Shown here in pieces: positions 13,201 through 24,355 of a stretch of DNA of 64,000 nucleotides. Where the stretch lies: the NCBI GenBank assembly GCA_030267565.1, contig BRXU01000011.1:424501-488500 (forward strand). Direction: 5' to 3'. The translations under genes and the position numbers were made by a program. The notes beneath the pieces are model-generated. The model was not told the DNA's origin, ran no database searches, and worked only from the letters and a program-made list of their open reading frames with translations. This DNA comes from Pleodorina starrii (taxonomy: Eukaryota > Chlorophyta > Chlorophyceae > Chlamydomonadales > Volvocaceae). The first letter of the stretch is position 1. The number at the start of each line of letters is the position of its first letter.

Positions 13201-15237
13201 GGCGCCGCATCCGGCGCCGGCGCGCGGGCCGCCGCGCAGGTGCTGTTCGGCCCGGGCGGTCCCAGCGTGGGGGCGTCCAACGCGGGGGCGGTTATGCGGA
13301 GGGCGGCGGCGATCCAGGCGGCGCGAGACGCGTTCCAGGTCGGTGGTTTCAACGGTTAACGGTTGGGACGGTTGGCAGTTGAGGTCGCGCGATTGTGGAG
13401 GCAGTTTACGCAGTTTCGCTGTGGATGGGTTTTGTTTTTCCACCTTTTCTTCCTCCCTCTACACCTCTACAGACACGGAAAACGCGCACGCGCCATGCAC
13501 GCCTCGCGACGGCGGCGGCGGCGCGCGCAGCACCTCGTGCGAACCCGCTAATCCACACGTCACGCGGGGCCCTTAACCCTCTCTGCCCGTTGCAAACGCA
13601 AACAAACGACTGATTCATGATATGTACTCGATATTTGCATGCATGCCGCCCCGACTGCCGCCCAAACTGCCGACGCCTCATGCCGCCCCCGACTGACGTA
13701 TCCGCAGATCCTGGTTCTTAACGCCGTGTTCATCGCCAGCGGCGGCAACCTGGCGGCGTCGTACAGCGTGTCGGTGATCAACCAACTGCTCATCAGCGCG
13801 ATGCAGCGGAGGGGAGTCGCGCGGATGCGTGAGGTGGGCGGGGGAGGGACGGGGGGCGGGAGGGCGGGGTGAGGGCGAGGGCGGGCGGGGCGGGGAAGGG
13901 GAGGGGCGGGGCGAGGGCGGGGAAGTGTGTGAGGCCTGCGGGTTGGAAAGGGCTGGGGAGTGTAGAGAGGGCTCTGGGAGGGCTCAGAGAAACAAATTCG
14001 AAAGTTGGCAAGCTGAGTGGCTGAGGGCTAAGAGTGGCTGAGAACCTCAAAGGGCCTGGGGGACTGGCCGGCTCAGCTGGTTGGTTGGTGAGTTGGCATG
14101 ATTTCTAAGGAGCCAGCAGCAGCAGGTGGAAAGATTAGGGCGGTCTGTGGAGCAACAGTACAGCCCTGGTTAGCCATGCCAGTGGCAACAGGGGCAGGAG
14201 GGAGGGTGGGAGTCCGACACGCAAAGTGGCCCATGGGGCGTCTTGTGGAAGGTGGGGACACAAAGCCAGACGTCGGCGCGACGAGGAGGCACGTCTGGGG
14301 TGTGTGTGGCTGCTAGCTGAGCCTGGCTTGACTTGACTCGCTTCGCTTCGGTTTGTTTTTGTTTGTGTGGTTTGTTTTGCAGCGGAGTGCGGCTCTGGCT
14401 CGTGAGCTGCGAGCCTACAACACCCAGATGCAGCGGATAGCCAGCAAGTACAAGGACAAGCTGCCTAAGGTGGGTGTGGCCTGGAACGCGAGGTGGCTGG
14501 GAACCGGCAGAGACGCTGGGAGCATGGCGGGGAAGCAAAGATATAATGGTACCTACTAAGATGTGGTACCTGCAGCGGTGGAACGGGAGGCGATGATGTT
14601 AGCGGTGGGACGGAGCCAGCAGTACCCCTCCCGACGGCGGGGGAGAGCCCGAGGGCCGAAAGCGGAGCTCTCGGCTTGCGCCTTGCGCTTTGCGAAGCCC
14701 ATCACCACCATCATAGCCTCTGTCACCTCTTGCCACGTCATGCCACCTCATGCCACGTCACGTCACGTCGTCACGCCGCAGGCCGCGGCCACCCGACTGG
14801 ACACTCTGGGGCCCGAGGACGACGCCGCGGCTGGCGAAGCTCCCTCCACATCCTCCGCCGCTGGCAGCAACGCGAACAGCACTGGCAGCAGCAGCGGGAG
14901 CGAGCCGGCGGCGGCAGCTTCACCGTCAGCCTTCGCTGCTGATAGCACGAGCACCAGCACCAGCAGCAGTGTCTCCAGCGGTAGCAGTAGCAGTAGCAGT
15001 AGCAGTGGTGATGGCAGAATCAGCAGTGACGGCGGCAGCGGCGGCCGATTGGAGGAGGGTGCCGTGCAGGCACTGGCCGCCGGCGGAGGCGACATCCCCA
15101 GCACCGGCCTCGCTCGTGCGATTGCGATGCTCGACAGATTGGTTCCGGAGCCTCCCAAGCCGGCGGCCAACAACAAGAAGCCGAGGCAACAGCAGCCGCA
15201 GCAGCCGCAGCCGCAGCCGCAGCAGCCGCTGCAATGA
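10233..15237 (+). CDS. CPBP/CAAX-protease-like plastid membrane protein, altered active-site motif
   Basis: Nine exons agree in phase at every junction: 10233-10307, 10449-10937, 11273-11590, 12009-12143, 12363-12630, 13127-13338, 13708-13833, 14383-14469, 14782-15237 (721 aa). The short first exon (MNLLCRQTPSAARSIPRQ...) is rich in Arg/Ser/Ala and looks like a chloroplast transit peptide. Membrane segments follow (SLAAYSGLVGTTALILG; VASVPLQLLNAALLLP; GACQCAVAAATATFVVLSV; NLAASYSVSVINQLLI). The exon 12009-12143 carries GELLYRGVAMTWLAGWLQ and the next begins DRVYEAG, the usual context of CPBP motif 1 (EExxxR). Here the first glutamate is glycine, and no clear second motif (FxxxH) was found, so peptidase activity is doubtful. 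A Gln/Pro/Ala-rich insert and a Ser-rich C-terminus add low complexity. Family assignment rests on this one motif; the gene structure is firmer than the function. Confidence 0.72.
12655..12738. repeat. Decamer tandem repeat (tctcggcctg/cctcggcccg) in an intron
   Basis: Eight or so alternating 10-bp units lie in the intron after the exon 12363-12630 of the CPBP-like gene. They give Pro/Arg/Ser pseudo-frames on both strands. Confidence 0.75.
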
Positions 15238-15745
15238 TAACGGCGACGACAGCGGTGCATCAGTGGCGCCACGTAAGATGCTGCCTCTCCAGGGCGTCAT
15301 GGCTTGCGCAGAAAGGGAAGGGAGGGGCCGTAAGCGGCAAAGCGCGGCTGCGGGCTGCGCGGGTAACCGGTGCTGGTGGTACCTGGCCTGCGTCTTGTGG
15401 GGTAATGATATAAACCGCAGCGGAGAGGGACGTAGGCGACGGAGGGACGTAGACGCCTTGTCTGTGTGGGGTGGGGCGGAGGAATCAAGGCATGCCGGAC
15501 GAGACATGCAGTACGTACCCCTTGACAGGGCTGGAGAGCCCGTGGAAAAGCTTTTGTGGTGGCCTGCTGCCGCGACCCTGTCCGCCTGACGCTGTGTTTT
15601 GGAGTTCCTGGGCGGTTTGCGGAATGGAGCGGCGCCTTCCGCCGCTGCCCGCCCCTTGAGGGCATTGCCGGCCCACACTGACCCCAACCCCCCGCCGACC
15701 ATGGCAGTGTTGAATAGCGGTAGCTAATAGAGTGTCGAAACTCGG

Positions 15746-15777
15746 AGAGGGGCAGACGTGGCACGTCTGCGCCTCTC
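15746..15777. repeat. Perfect palindrome with 9-bp arms, extended by gagagg/cctctc
   Basis: gcagacgtg-g-cacgtctgc is a perfect hairpin (15752-15770). The outer gagagg and cctctc can extend it after one mismatch. A second copy of ggcagacgtggcacg follows immediately at about 15783. It sits in the 3' flank of the CPBP-like gene. Confidence 0.6.
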
Positions 15778-16151
15778 CCCGGGGCAGACGTGGCACGGCT
15801 TTTGCGCGGCGCGGCGCGGCGCGGCGCAGCGCAGCGCAGCGCTGGACAGTGTCCAGCCCAACGCAGGGCAGCGCGCCAGCGCCGCGCCTTCGTCAATGCT
15901 ACTGCCGTAGGCCCGTAGCAAGTTTCGCTCGAGCCCCTCTCCCTCGCGGCGGAATAAAGTAAGCAACGTCAAAGCCTCGTAAGGGTTTTGTTTACCGTGC
16001 AGGTCTGCGCAGCGCGCGGCGGCGTTTCCAGGACATCATAAGCAGGCAGGCCGGCACCGGCCGCGTACCGCACGTTATGGGGCGTTTCGCGCATGAGGGT
16101 TGTGTGGGTTGGTGAGTGATGCTGTGTTGGGTGGTATCCGTTTTTGCTTTT

Positions 16152-16170
16152 GGGTTTTAGGGTTTTAAGG
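16152..16170. repeat. Interstitial telomere-like repeat (TTTTAGGG type)
   Basis: gggttttagggttttaagg matches the Chlamydomonas-type unit TTTTAGGG. Confidence 0.55.
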
Positions 16171-17931
16171 TTTTGGAGTACCAAGAGAGCAGAGAGCCTG
16201 GGGCGTAGATGGTTTATGTGTTGATGTGGTGGTCTGGTCTTTGCTGCCGTTGTTGTGTGTTAGTGTGTTTCTCACCTAATACGCATCGCCATGCCTACGC
16301 AGTCATGCTTACGCATGGGCGTCGGCATCAGCATACAAATGCCAGGAAGTCGTTTTGTGCTGGCGGGGTCGCTCTGCATGCGGCGCACATTTGCCTCAGG
16401 ACCGGACCCGGGCCTCAGGCAATGTGGTCCTTCCGCCTCACCACGGCCTCACTCGGCCGTAGCAGTGTCAGATGCGGCACGGACCGGTTCCGGGTCCAAC
16501 ATTGTAAAATGGTTGGCTCATGTTGCGGGAGAGCACGTATGGCTTGCGCGTGCCACCGTGACTGGACTGAATCTCTGGTTTACAGTGGGCCCCCGAGGGT
16601 GGTCGGCGCACACCGCGCCTCGACACTGCCGCAGCCGCAGCCCAACTCCCGGAAGCCATGCGCGCCCGAACGGCCGGAGACAGGACCCGGAAACAGCCAA
16701 ACTTCTGGCCTGCGCGCCGCCGTGTCCTTTCACGACCTCGCCCCAAAATTGTTACTTCGTCACTTTAACCCCCCCCCTACGGGCCCTGGCCTATACATGG
16801 ATACCCCCCCGGTTCGATCCCGATCTCGAGCCACTGAACCCCCCACCGCACACCTGCAAGGTCCGAATGTCAAACCACCCGCCTCCCCGGCGCACATCAT
16901 TTCCCAGCCGACCGGGATAGATATTGTGCTGTCGCCGCTCTGCCGCTATGCCGCTGTGCAGCCTTTGGTAATCGTCAAGTGTCGCGTGCGCACGGTCTCA
17001 ACTCAGCGCTCAATGCGGTACGGCGACACAAAGCGGGGGCATTGGGAAGGGTGGCAATGGACCGAGGGCCCGTGCACGACCGTCCGCCAGGACCATCACG
17101 TGTAGAACTACGGAAGATGTTCACGCATCCCGGCAGCGCACGGCGTCACCTCCCACCCACCCACATAATATAGTACACGCCATGTTCCAATATTTCTCCC
17201 AAACAAAAAACGCCAATGAAAAAAGGGTCGCATATGGCTAGACAGGTGACGCTGGGCTGTTGTCCGATGGGTGGACAGACAAAGATTTCGACACGGTCTT
17301 CGAGGGTCGAAAAAATTCGCGCGGCATCGGAATCGTACAGGCGTTCGCGCGGAAAATTGTACAGCTGCTCGCCAGGCAAAGCGCGCCCGTAAAGCGATCA
17401 AAACCGCTGGCGTTGCCGGGGTTAGGGGTCAGATTATCGGCATCAAGCTCAGCGTATCCAATGCCACAACCTGAACCCCCAACGCGGCCCAGGCATCTGC
17501 CCGGCTCGCTTTCCCCCTCCCACTTCGATTCCCTCATTCACCACCCACAACATACCGCGCCCCACTCCACACTCCCAAGGGCCCACCGACAAATGCACAG
17601 GCTGAGAACCCGAAAGATCAAGGGCTGCCCACGCACCACGACACCAGGCCCCTGCCTCCGCCACCCGGCCGCGGCTACCTCAACCGCCCCCGCCCTCTCC
17701 CGCCGTTTTCCCCCTGCCCTCCCACCAGCCCTCCAGCCTCCCCAAGGCTGCTCCCTCCACCGGCCTTCACGCTTCCACCGCCGTCACGCTTCCCCTTTCC
17801 CAGCCGCGCACCGGAGACCGGACCCAGGCACCCAGCTGCTGCGCTTCCCCCAGCCCTCCACGACACCCCCGGCCTGCGTGCCGGCTTTCCTTTTGCCCCG
17901 CGTCCCGGCGACGCGAGTTGACAATGAACCC

Positions 17932-20900
17932 TCACAAGCCGGGTTTCCGAGTGGCGCCGTCATGACTCATGCGCATCGGGCCGCCGCCGCCGCCGCCGCC
18001 GCCCATCCAACCATTCTTGGCGGTCGGCGTGACTGCCGGCGCCGCCGTTCCCATGACCAAGGTGCCGAGAGACCTCATCCCGGCCGCATCCCGCTGGGAC
18101 TCCTGTACGAACGGCCTCTGACGGAACGCGGTGGCGACCGAGTTTGGCGAGTTCGATCCGTCACCGCTGCGCGTGGCGTGCTGATCAAGCCTGACGTGGG
18201 CGGCGGCGGCGCCGAAAGGGTACGACGGCGAAGAGGCGCCGGCACTCGGCGGCCGCGCAGCGGGCTGCCCGCGCGTGTTGGGCGATCGGAGGGAGATTGG
18301 CGGCAGAATGTTGCCGCCGTCGCTGCTGCCGGCCTCACCGCCGCCATCGCGATCGCGCCCGTTGTCGACCAGCGAGCGGCCGGCCATGGGGAACGTCCTC
18401 CCTCCTCGCGCGTTTCTAAGCTTCCCGATCACGCTGGCGCGGCCGTCGGCGGCGGCGCCGCCGCCGCCGGCGTCAGCGCCGTCGGCAGCAGTCGAGGACG
18501 TCGCACCTAAATCCGTCACCGTACTGATGCTGACTCGCCGCTGACGGCTGCGCATGACGTGTCTGTGTATGGGCTCCAACTCCTTCGCGAGTTTCATCAG
18601 ATCTGCCGTACCCGCGTCTTGGGCAGCGGCGTCGCTGGCGGCGGCGGCGGCAGCGGCGGCGGCGGCGGCGGCGCCGATGCCTTCCGCCGGATCCGCCGCC
18701 GCCGGCCAAGCCGTGGTTGCGACGCCGGCGAATGCACTTGGTCGCGGCAACTTTCTCCCGGTTGCCAAACTTCCAACGGTAGACAGCGCTGTGGCGAGCG
18801 GTTGGGGCACAATCTTGCTGACGCGCGCGATCTTGTCGGCCACGTACGACGGAATGTACGGACTCAGTTGACTGTTGGTCGTCTGTCACCACACCGCATA
18901 GCGAGGAAAGTGCCGCGCATACTGTTATTAGAACCCAAGGCTCAGGGTTTGTGAGCAAAATAAGAAAATGAGTAGTTTGATGAAACATGATATAATGTCG
19001 TGCGCGCAAGCTTCAGGCCCAAAGGTTTAGCAGGGTTTAGGTCCACTGTTAACCTTTAACCGCTGCATTCACTACTACAGCGGATACTGCTGCTACTGCT
19101 ACTATTGTTATTATGACTGCTATAGCCAAAGTGTGTAGCAGCCGAACGAACCTGGATATCTGCCAGCATGGTCTTGATGTTAGAGTACACGTCGCCCTCT
19201 TGGACCTGCGATGGGCGAGTACGGCATCGTACGTTGTACGACAGTCACGCGGCATATCAATCAGACTTTGCCCATTCTTGCCGTACCGCATTCGGCGCGA
19301 CACCCGACACGGCAAGGCTAGCGGGTTGTTGTACAGCAGCGAACCTTGTAACAACTACCACTACCACTATCACTACTACGGCGATTACGGACCGCGAAGC
19401 GCCCGCCCCTCCCCGCCCGCCCGCCCGCCGTACCCAAATCGAGCTCTTTCGGTTGGCGCCATTGCGCCCGAAAACGCTGGGCGCCGGCGCTGGAGCCTCG
19501 CCGCCGCCGCCGCCGCCACCGCCGCGTCCACAGAACTCATCATTCATCTTGGCGGAAAGGCTTCGGGTCAACGTCAACCTCAGTCCCAACCCAGCGTCGT
19601 AATTTGCGGCGGTGCTGCTGCGGGGCTCCAGGGCCGCCGCCGCTGCTCCGGCGGCGGCGACGGAGGTGCCGCGGGCCCTGGCGGCGGCGGCGAAGGGCCC
19701 AGCCGCGTGGCCGCCAGGGGCCGCGGCACCTCCGCCGCCATCGGCCTCGTCGAAGTCCCTGGCCTCTAGCGGCGCTGGCTGGCCGCTGCCAGCCGCCCGA
19801 CCTCTTGAATGATGGCCCTCCTTCCGCGCCGCGGCGGCGGCGGGGTTACCCCCTTCCTCCATCCGACCTACCGGATGCCGCGGCGGCGACTGCGATATCG
19901 GCTGCTGCTTCAAGTTCCAGCCGAACAACGGCTGGCCGGGCCAGCCGCCGATGCCGCCGGCGCCGACACCAGCGCCGGCGGCGAGGGCGGCGAGGGCGGC
20001 GGAGGCGGCGGTGGGGGGCGGGGCGGGGCTGTTCCTGAGGTCCTGCCGGGCACCTCCGAAGGTCAGCACGGACATACGCTGGACGTCGCCGGGAGGCAAC
20101 GCCGCGGGGGGGCCCGCCGCCGGATGCGCCTTCTGGGGCGTTTTAGACCTGGGCATTGATCTGCCGAAGCCGGGGCTACTGGGCGCAGACCTGGCTGGCC
20201 GGCCCTTGAAAGCGCCGGCGCTGGGGGGAGGGGCTCGGGAGTTGTGGGCTCGAGGGGTGGTGGGTCTGGAAATGGTGCGTGTGGATAAGGCAACCGGCGC
20301 CGGGGCGGCGGCGGGCTGGCGTGGGCTCTTGGGCGCGGCGGTGCGGGAGGGCGCGGCGGGGCCCGGGACCCGCTTCGCCGGGGCGGGTTGCAGCGGCGGC
20401 GGCGGTGGCTGTAGCGGCGGTGGCGGCTGCGGCGGCGCCTGCACAGCGTAGCGCAGCGCAGGATCAATAAGGAAGTGTGGGCGGAGCAGCCTTCCAAAGT
20501 TCCAACACCCTAAAACCCTAAAACCCTAAACCCCAAAACCCTAAGTCCCAAGACGGTACGGTACTCGACAGCACCCAGAGCTGCCGAGCCGGCCAGGATC
20601 CAGGCGCAGGGAAATGCACAGATGGCGGAAGACGGAAGCACGAGACCGGCCATAAAACAGGCCAAAAACTGTCCTCCGGGGGGGGGGAGCGACGGTCGGC
20701 CGTGAAAGCCCGCTCCTGGAACACCGCTTCCTCGACCCGAATCCCCGCCCACCAAAAGCTCCCATTTGTCACAAACCGCTCCGAGCCCAACCTCTCCACC
20801 CTCCGCTCCCGCCCGCTCCGGAACCATCCCGCCCAACCCCCGCCCCGCCCACCTGATGACGTTTTGGCGAGCTGGAGTCCTCTTCCCAGCTGGGGGTGGT

Positions 20901-20991
20901 CAACTGAATCGCATTGATTCGCTGCGCGATGGCCGACTTCCTCGCCGGACTCTGCACACAGCGCACCGCATCGCATCGCGCCGCGCCACGC

Positions 20992-21023
<32 letters not shown>

Positions 21024-22706
21024 GGAAAGGGGGAGGGCCGTTTGGGGAATGGAGCCGGGGGCGAGACGGGGTGGGAACGGAGATCGCAGCTGAGCACGGG
21101 CACGGGGCATTTTATGCTTTGATGTTTGGAGGGGAGAGGGTCGCAGGCGCTTGCAGGCGGGGGATGCCGCCGCGCCCCAACGCCGCTTCCCCGTGTAGCG
21201 TGCACGCCACGTAGCGCAGGGACGCGCAGCGCAGCGCGGCAAGGCAGGGGACCAGAGGCAGCCGTGGGGGGCCCGCGTGAAGACAGTAGCTGCATCGCAG
21301 CCCTGCCTGTCGGGGTTTCTAGAGCAATGCATTGGGTGCGGCACAGGCCTGTCTGTGGTCTGACGGTTTTGTGGTGTATCGGGGTTTGTCGTACTGTCGT
21401 ACCAAGGTCATGCGACCGCCGTGTGACGGGAGGATGTGTCGGGAGGGCTGAGGATGCAGTACACGGGTAGGGTGGTGGTGGGCTTCCGCGTCAAAACCCG
21501 GGGATCGTTTCGGGTCCACTGAAGAACGGTTCGCCCCTCCGGTCAGCCCAAGGAATGCGTTAATCAGCACGGTAAGGAGGGATGAAGGGAAGAAGCTTGG
21601 TGCCCTGCTTCTAAGCCAGTATTAGAGCATCAGCATGCAGGCGATCGCAGCTCGCCTGTCGCGCCGGCGCGCGCCCCCGGCCGACCCGGCACCGACCCAC
21701 GGGTCCTTACCCATTGGAACGTCTCAAAGTTCTGCTCGTAGAACTCCATCATCATCTGCGACCAGAAAACAGAGTTGGAGAACATTTGTTAGTGGGGCCA
21801 AAGACAGGAAAAGGGGCTTAGCATTAAGAGTCGCCAGCTGGTGAACGTGGCAAACGCACCGGACCGTGAGAGGACAAACCACACATCGGAGTGACTGCGC
21901 ACAGCACTGCACAGCCCAGCGCACAGCAGCGCACAGCGCAGCGCAGCACACAGCACTGCAGACTGCACAGCGCTGCACACAGCACAGCACAGCACAGCGC
22001 AGCTGCACATCCGCAACTTGACAAGGGGTAGGAAAAGAAGACGGTTCATTCATGGCCCTTTGCCCCCTCAACACGGCGGGCTCTGTCAGCACGTGAAAAC
22101 TTACATACTGGTCCCCTTTGGCCGCTAGTATCCCCTTCTCCTGCATGGGCGGTATTTCTACTGTTGTGCTTTTAGGCGTTTTAGTTCCCTTGGGCCCTCG
22201 GCTCGTATGGGTTTTTTGTTCATGAGAGGGGCACGCACCCCCAACCATGTAACAAACACACACACACACACATACTGCACATGCGGACATGCACGCGCGT
22301 GCAGCCCCGGACGCACTCGCGGCTCCCTACCCCCCCGCTCCCGCCACGATGGCTCACCGCCCGTGTATCAGGCGGCGTCGGATCCTCGTCATCTGACTCG
22401 GCTTCCCCTTTTTTAGGCAACCCGGCCAGGGGCTGGTAGTGGGGGCCATGCGAGCCAGGCGGCAGTTCGGTGAAGGGAGCCTTGGTCAGGAACAGCGAGG
22501 GGCCGCGGCGCGTGAGCGTCCTGGTGATGATGTCCTGCGAGGGGCCGGTGGGAACGGCGCGGAGGAGAAGGGAGGCAGCGAAGGCATCGAACTCGGCGAC
22601 GGGGCGCGACGCGACGCGTGGATCGACGAGCCGAGCGAGCGAACCGCGGGGGATGAAGACGACACCGCAGCGAATCGCGGCGTGTGTGCAAATGCACCCC
22701 TGCCGC
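17932..22706 (-). CDS. Unrecognised large low-complexity protein (5' end not resolved)
   Basis: Exons, reading leftwards: 22706-22358, 22140-22105, 21755-21711, 20951-20853, 20438-19434, 19205-19152, 18882-17932. Every junction keeps phase, giving about 846 codons to the stop at 17932. The N-terminal part is well composed (CGVVFIPRGSLARLVDP; PSLFLTKAPFTELPPG; MMMEFYEQNFETFQW; KSAIAQRINAIQLTTPSW). The 335-codon exon 20438-19434 is Pro/Ala/Gly-rich. The next exons hold a conserved-looking core (DVYSNIKTMLADIQ; LSPYIPSYVADKIARVSKIV) before a disordered tail with long Ala and Gly runs. I recognise no family. The start codon lies upstream of 22706; an in-frame link to ATG 22938 was not established. 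Disorder with short helical blocks would suit a scaffold or cytoskeletal protein, but that is only a guess. Confidence 0.65.
20505..20548. repeat. Interstitial telomere-like repeat in an intron
   Basis: caccctaaaaccctaaaaccctaaaccccaaaaccctaag mixes CCCTAAAA and CCCTAAA units. It lies in the intron between the exons 20951-20853 and 20438-19434. Confidence 0.7.
21897..22010. repeat. Degenerate cagcgcacag / cagcacagc repeat
   Basis: Repeated cag-cgca-cag units lie in the intron between exons 22140-22105 and 21755-21711. On the minus strand they give Cys/Ala/Val-rich pseudo-frames. Confidence 0.7.
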
Positions 22707-23021
22707 CTGTGAGTCGAAGTTAGGAATTCCCCCGGCTCTGATGGACCGTTGGCGGCAACTTGATCGCCTGAATCGGTCTCAGGGAGATCTCTCGAGCCCC
22801 CGACGCGGGGCGACGCGGGCCGGCGGTGACGGCGGCTCTAACAGTTAATATTAAAAATATTATGTAGCTTTGCTGTCTTGAGTTTCTATGGCGCGCATTG
22901 TCATTGTAATCGGTGTAACGGTCCCAACTGCCATCCATTTCGCCAAAGTTCGCTTCGCGATGGGCGCGAGCTTAATATCATAAAGGGAAATTCGTACTAT
23001 TATTTTACGCATCGCTTCATT

Positions 23022-23969
23022 CTAATATATCTCGTCGCCATCCTCCTCCTCTCTCCTCGATTCCGAAGCCGTCTCTCGTCCGCTGCGACGCGATCCGTCA
23101 CCCTCCGACTCGGCTCCGCAGCTGCTGTTCCTTCTCACCTCCCCTGCCATGAATTCTCGCGCGGAGGAACCCACCTGGGCCGTTTTTGGCTTTTGGCCTG
23201 TCGCCCGATGCACCAACGCCCTCAAGCCCTGCTCTAGGAACTTGTGGCGCGACCGCTCTACCCGCAGCTGCTCAATGACGCCGTTCGGCGGCCCCCGGGG
23301 GCTGTCTGGATTGTAATCCATCTCGGTGGCCTCTGCGGCCGACCCGGTGCCATCTGTGGTATTGGAAGTTGACTGCTTCATGTCAGCTGTCTTGGAGCAT
23401 GGGGGCGTGTGTTCATCGGAGGAGTCTTCTGGGGAGTCGGGCAGGAGCTTGAAACTCAGGCCGGGACGCTGCTGTTTCGGCGCGACGGGCGGGTTCTGCT
23501 GTCGCAGCTTCTCCTGCAGCTGGTGCATCAGCTCATGCGGAGTCGGAGCGCGTTGAGGCAGCTCCTGTTTCTTGAAGCGTACGCCCATACCCTTGCGCAG
23601 AACCCCTACGATATTTGAAAGTGCAGGGGAAAGCGTTTGAGGTCCGTGGCACCAGGGATGTCCCCTGAGAAGGCCTGAGACTTCCCACGTGTGAGAGCAA
23701 CATTGTGACCTTGGACGAGAGCGGCGGATTGACACTATAAATTTACCTTTGGGCCTGCCAGTTGCGGGTGGCACAGGGCTGGGCCGGTCTGCGTCTGGCG
23801 AAGGAGCTTGGACTTCCATCGTGTCGCCATTTGGCGAAGCGGCAGCCCCAACACCGTCGTCGCTGTCGTCATCTGTGACAGCTACCTCATATTGCATAGA
23901 AGATTCTGCTTTTTCGTCATCTTCTATGTCCTCTGCTTTGATATCGCAGGGAATTTCAACCGCTGCCAT
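23022..23969 (-). CDS. Acidic, Pro/Ser-rich nuclear-type protein, unrecognised
   Basis: ATG at 23969 opens a frame that runs to the stop at 23022. A likely intron, 23746-23606 (CCCAAAG|GTAAAT ... ATCGTAG|GGGTT), is a multiple of three long and stop-free, so retention would also stay in frame; spliced length is 268 aa. The N-terminus is very acidic (IKAEDIEDDEKAES; DDDSDDG), followed by VLRKGMGVRFKKQEL, a helical Gln-rich stretch (PHELMHQLQEKLRQQN), and another helix (QLRVERSRHKFLEQGLRALV). The end is charged (SRREEEDGDE). There are no membrane segments or signal peptide. I cannot name a family. It starts 386 bp from the divergent TRP-type gene, so the two may share a promoter region. Confidence 0.65.
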   Translation of the reverse strand: MAAVEIPCDIKAEDIEDDEKAESSMQYEVAVTDDDSDDGVGAAASPNGDTMEVQAPSPDADRPSPVPPATGRPKGKFIVSIRRSRPRSQCCSHTWEVSGLLRGHPWCHGPQTLSPALSNIVGVLRKGMGVRFKKQELPQRAPTPHELMHQLQEKLRQQNPPVAPKQQRPGLSFKLLPDSPEDSSDEHTPPCSKTADMKQSTSNTTDGTGSAAEATEMDYNPDSPRGPPNGVIEQLRVERSRHKFLEQGLRALVHRATGQKPKTAQVGSSAREFMAGEVRRNSSCGAESEGDGSRRSGRETASESRREEEDGDEIY

Positions 23970-24355
23970 ATTCGGTACGCCCTAGCCGGGGCGGTCAGGC
24001 GGGCTAATTACAGAGGGATTATAGTATATCACATATAACGACTGCATTATTGCGTCGGTGTTGCCTCATGGGCACGCATTCGGTAAAATCACTGGTTGCC
24101 CACTGAGAAAGCGTCCCTTTGTCTCCTTTGTCAACAAATTACAAGGTTATAATAGCTTACAAATTATCATGTGAAAAATTTAAAAACTAAATATTTCTGG
24201 ATGCCAGAGCTCGCCGGAAACTTTGCCAGTCGGTTGTCAACCAGAAAACACAACCGCCAGTTCCGGAGCGCCAACGGCCTCTCAACTTGTCAGTTGTTAC
24301 TGGATACTTGTCGATGACCTAAAACACAGATATATAATTAAAAAAATATTCATCT
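23970..24355. promoter_or_regulatory. Shared divergent promoter region
   Basis: These 386 bp lie between the start codons of the acidic protein (-) and the TRP-type channel (+). They are AT-rich compared with the flanking exons, with tatataattaaaaaaatatt at 24330-24350 just before the channel start. Shared use is inferred only from the arrangement. Confidence 0.45.

Larger units (their letters stand above)
15238..17931. other. Convergent intergenic region
   Basis: The CPBP-like gene ends at 15237 and the next gene, on the other strand, ends at 17932. The region contains 3' UTRs, a hairpin at 15746-15777, GCGGC/GCAGC pentamer runs (15803-15840) and a telomere-like run. A 298-codon frame at 16209-17105 (+) has no recognisable motif and I do not call it a gene. 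Confidence 0.5.

Noticed and set aside
14926..15702. 258-codon minus-strand frame
   Set aside because: Shadow of the Ser/Gln-rich last exon of the CPBP-like gene and its 3' flank; no motif or splice support.
16209..17105. 298-codon plus-strand frame between convergent genes
   Set aside because: No start context, splice sites or recognisable motif; composition looks random for GC-rich intergenic DNA.
17260..18510. 416-codon plus-strand frame
   Set aside because: It lies antisense to the last exon of the minus-strand gene, which has splice sites and phase support; its Arg/Pro/His/Ala composition is typical of an antisense shadow in GC-rich DNA.
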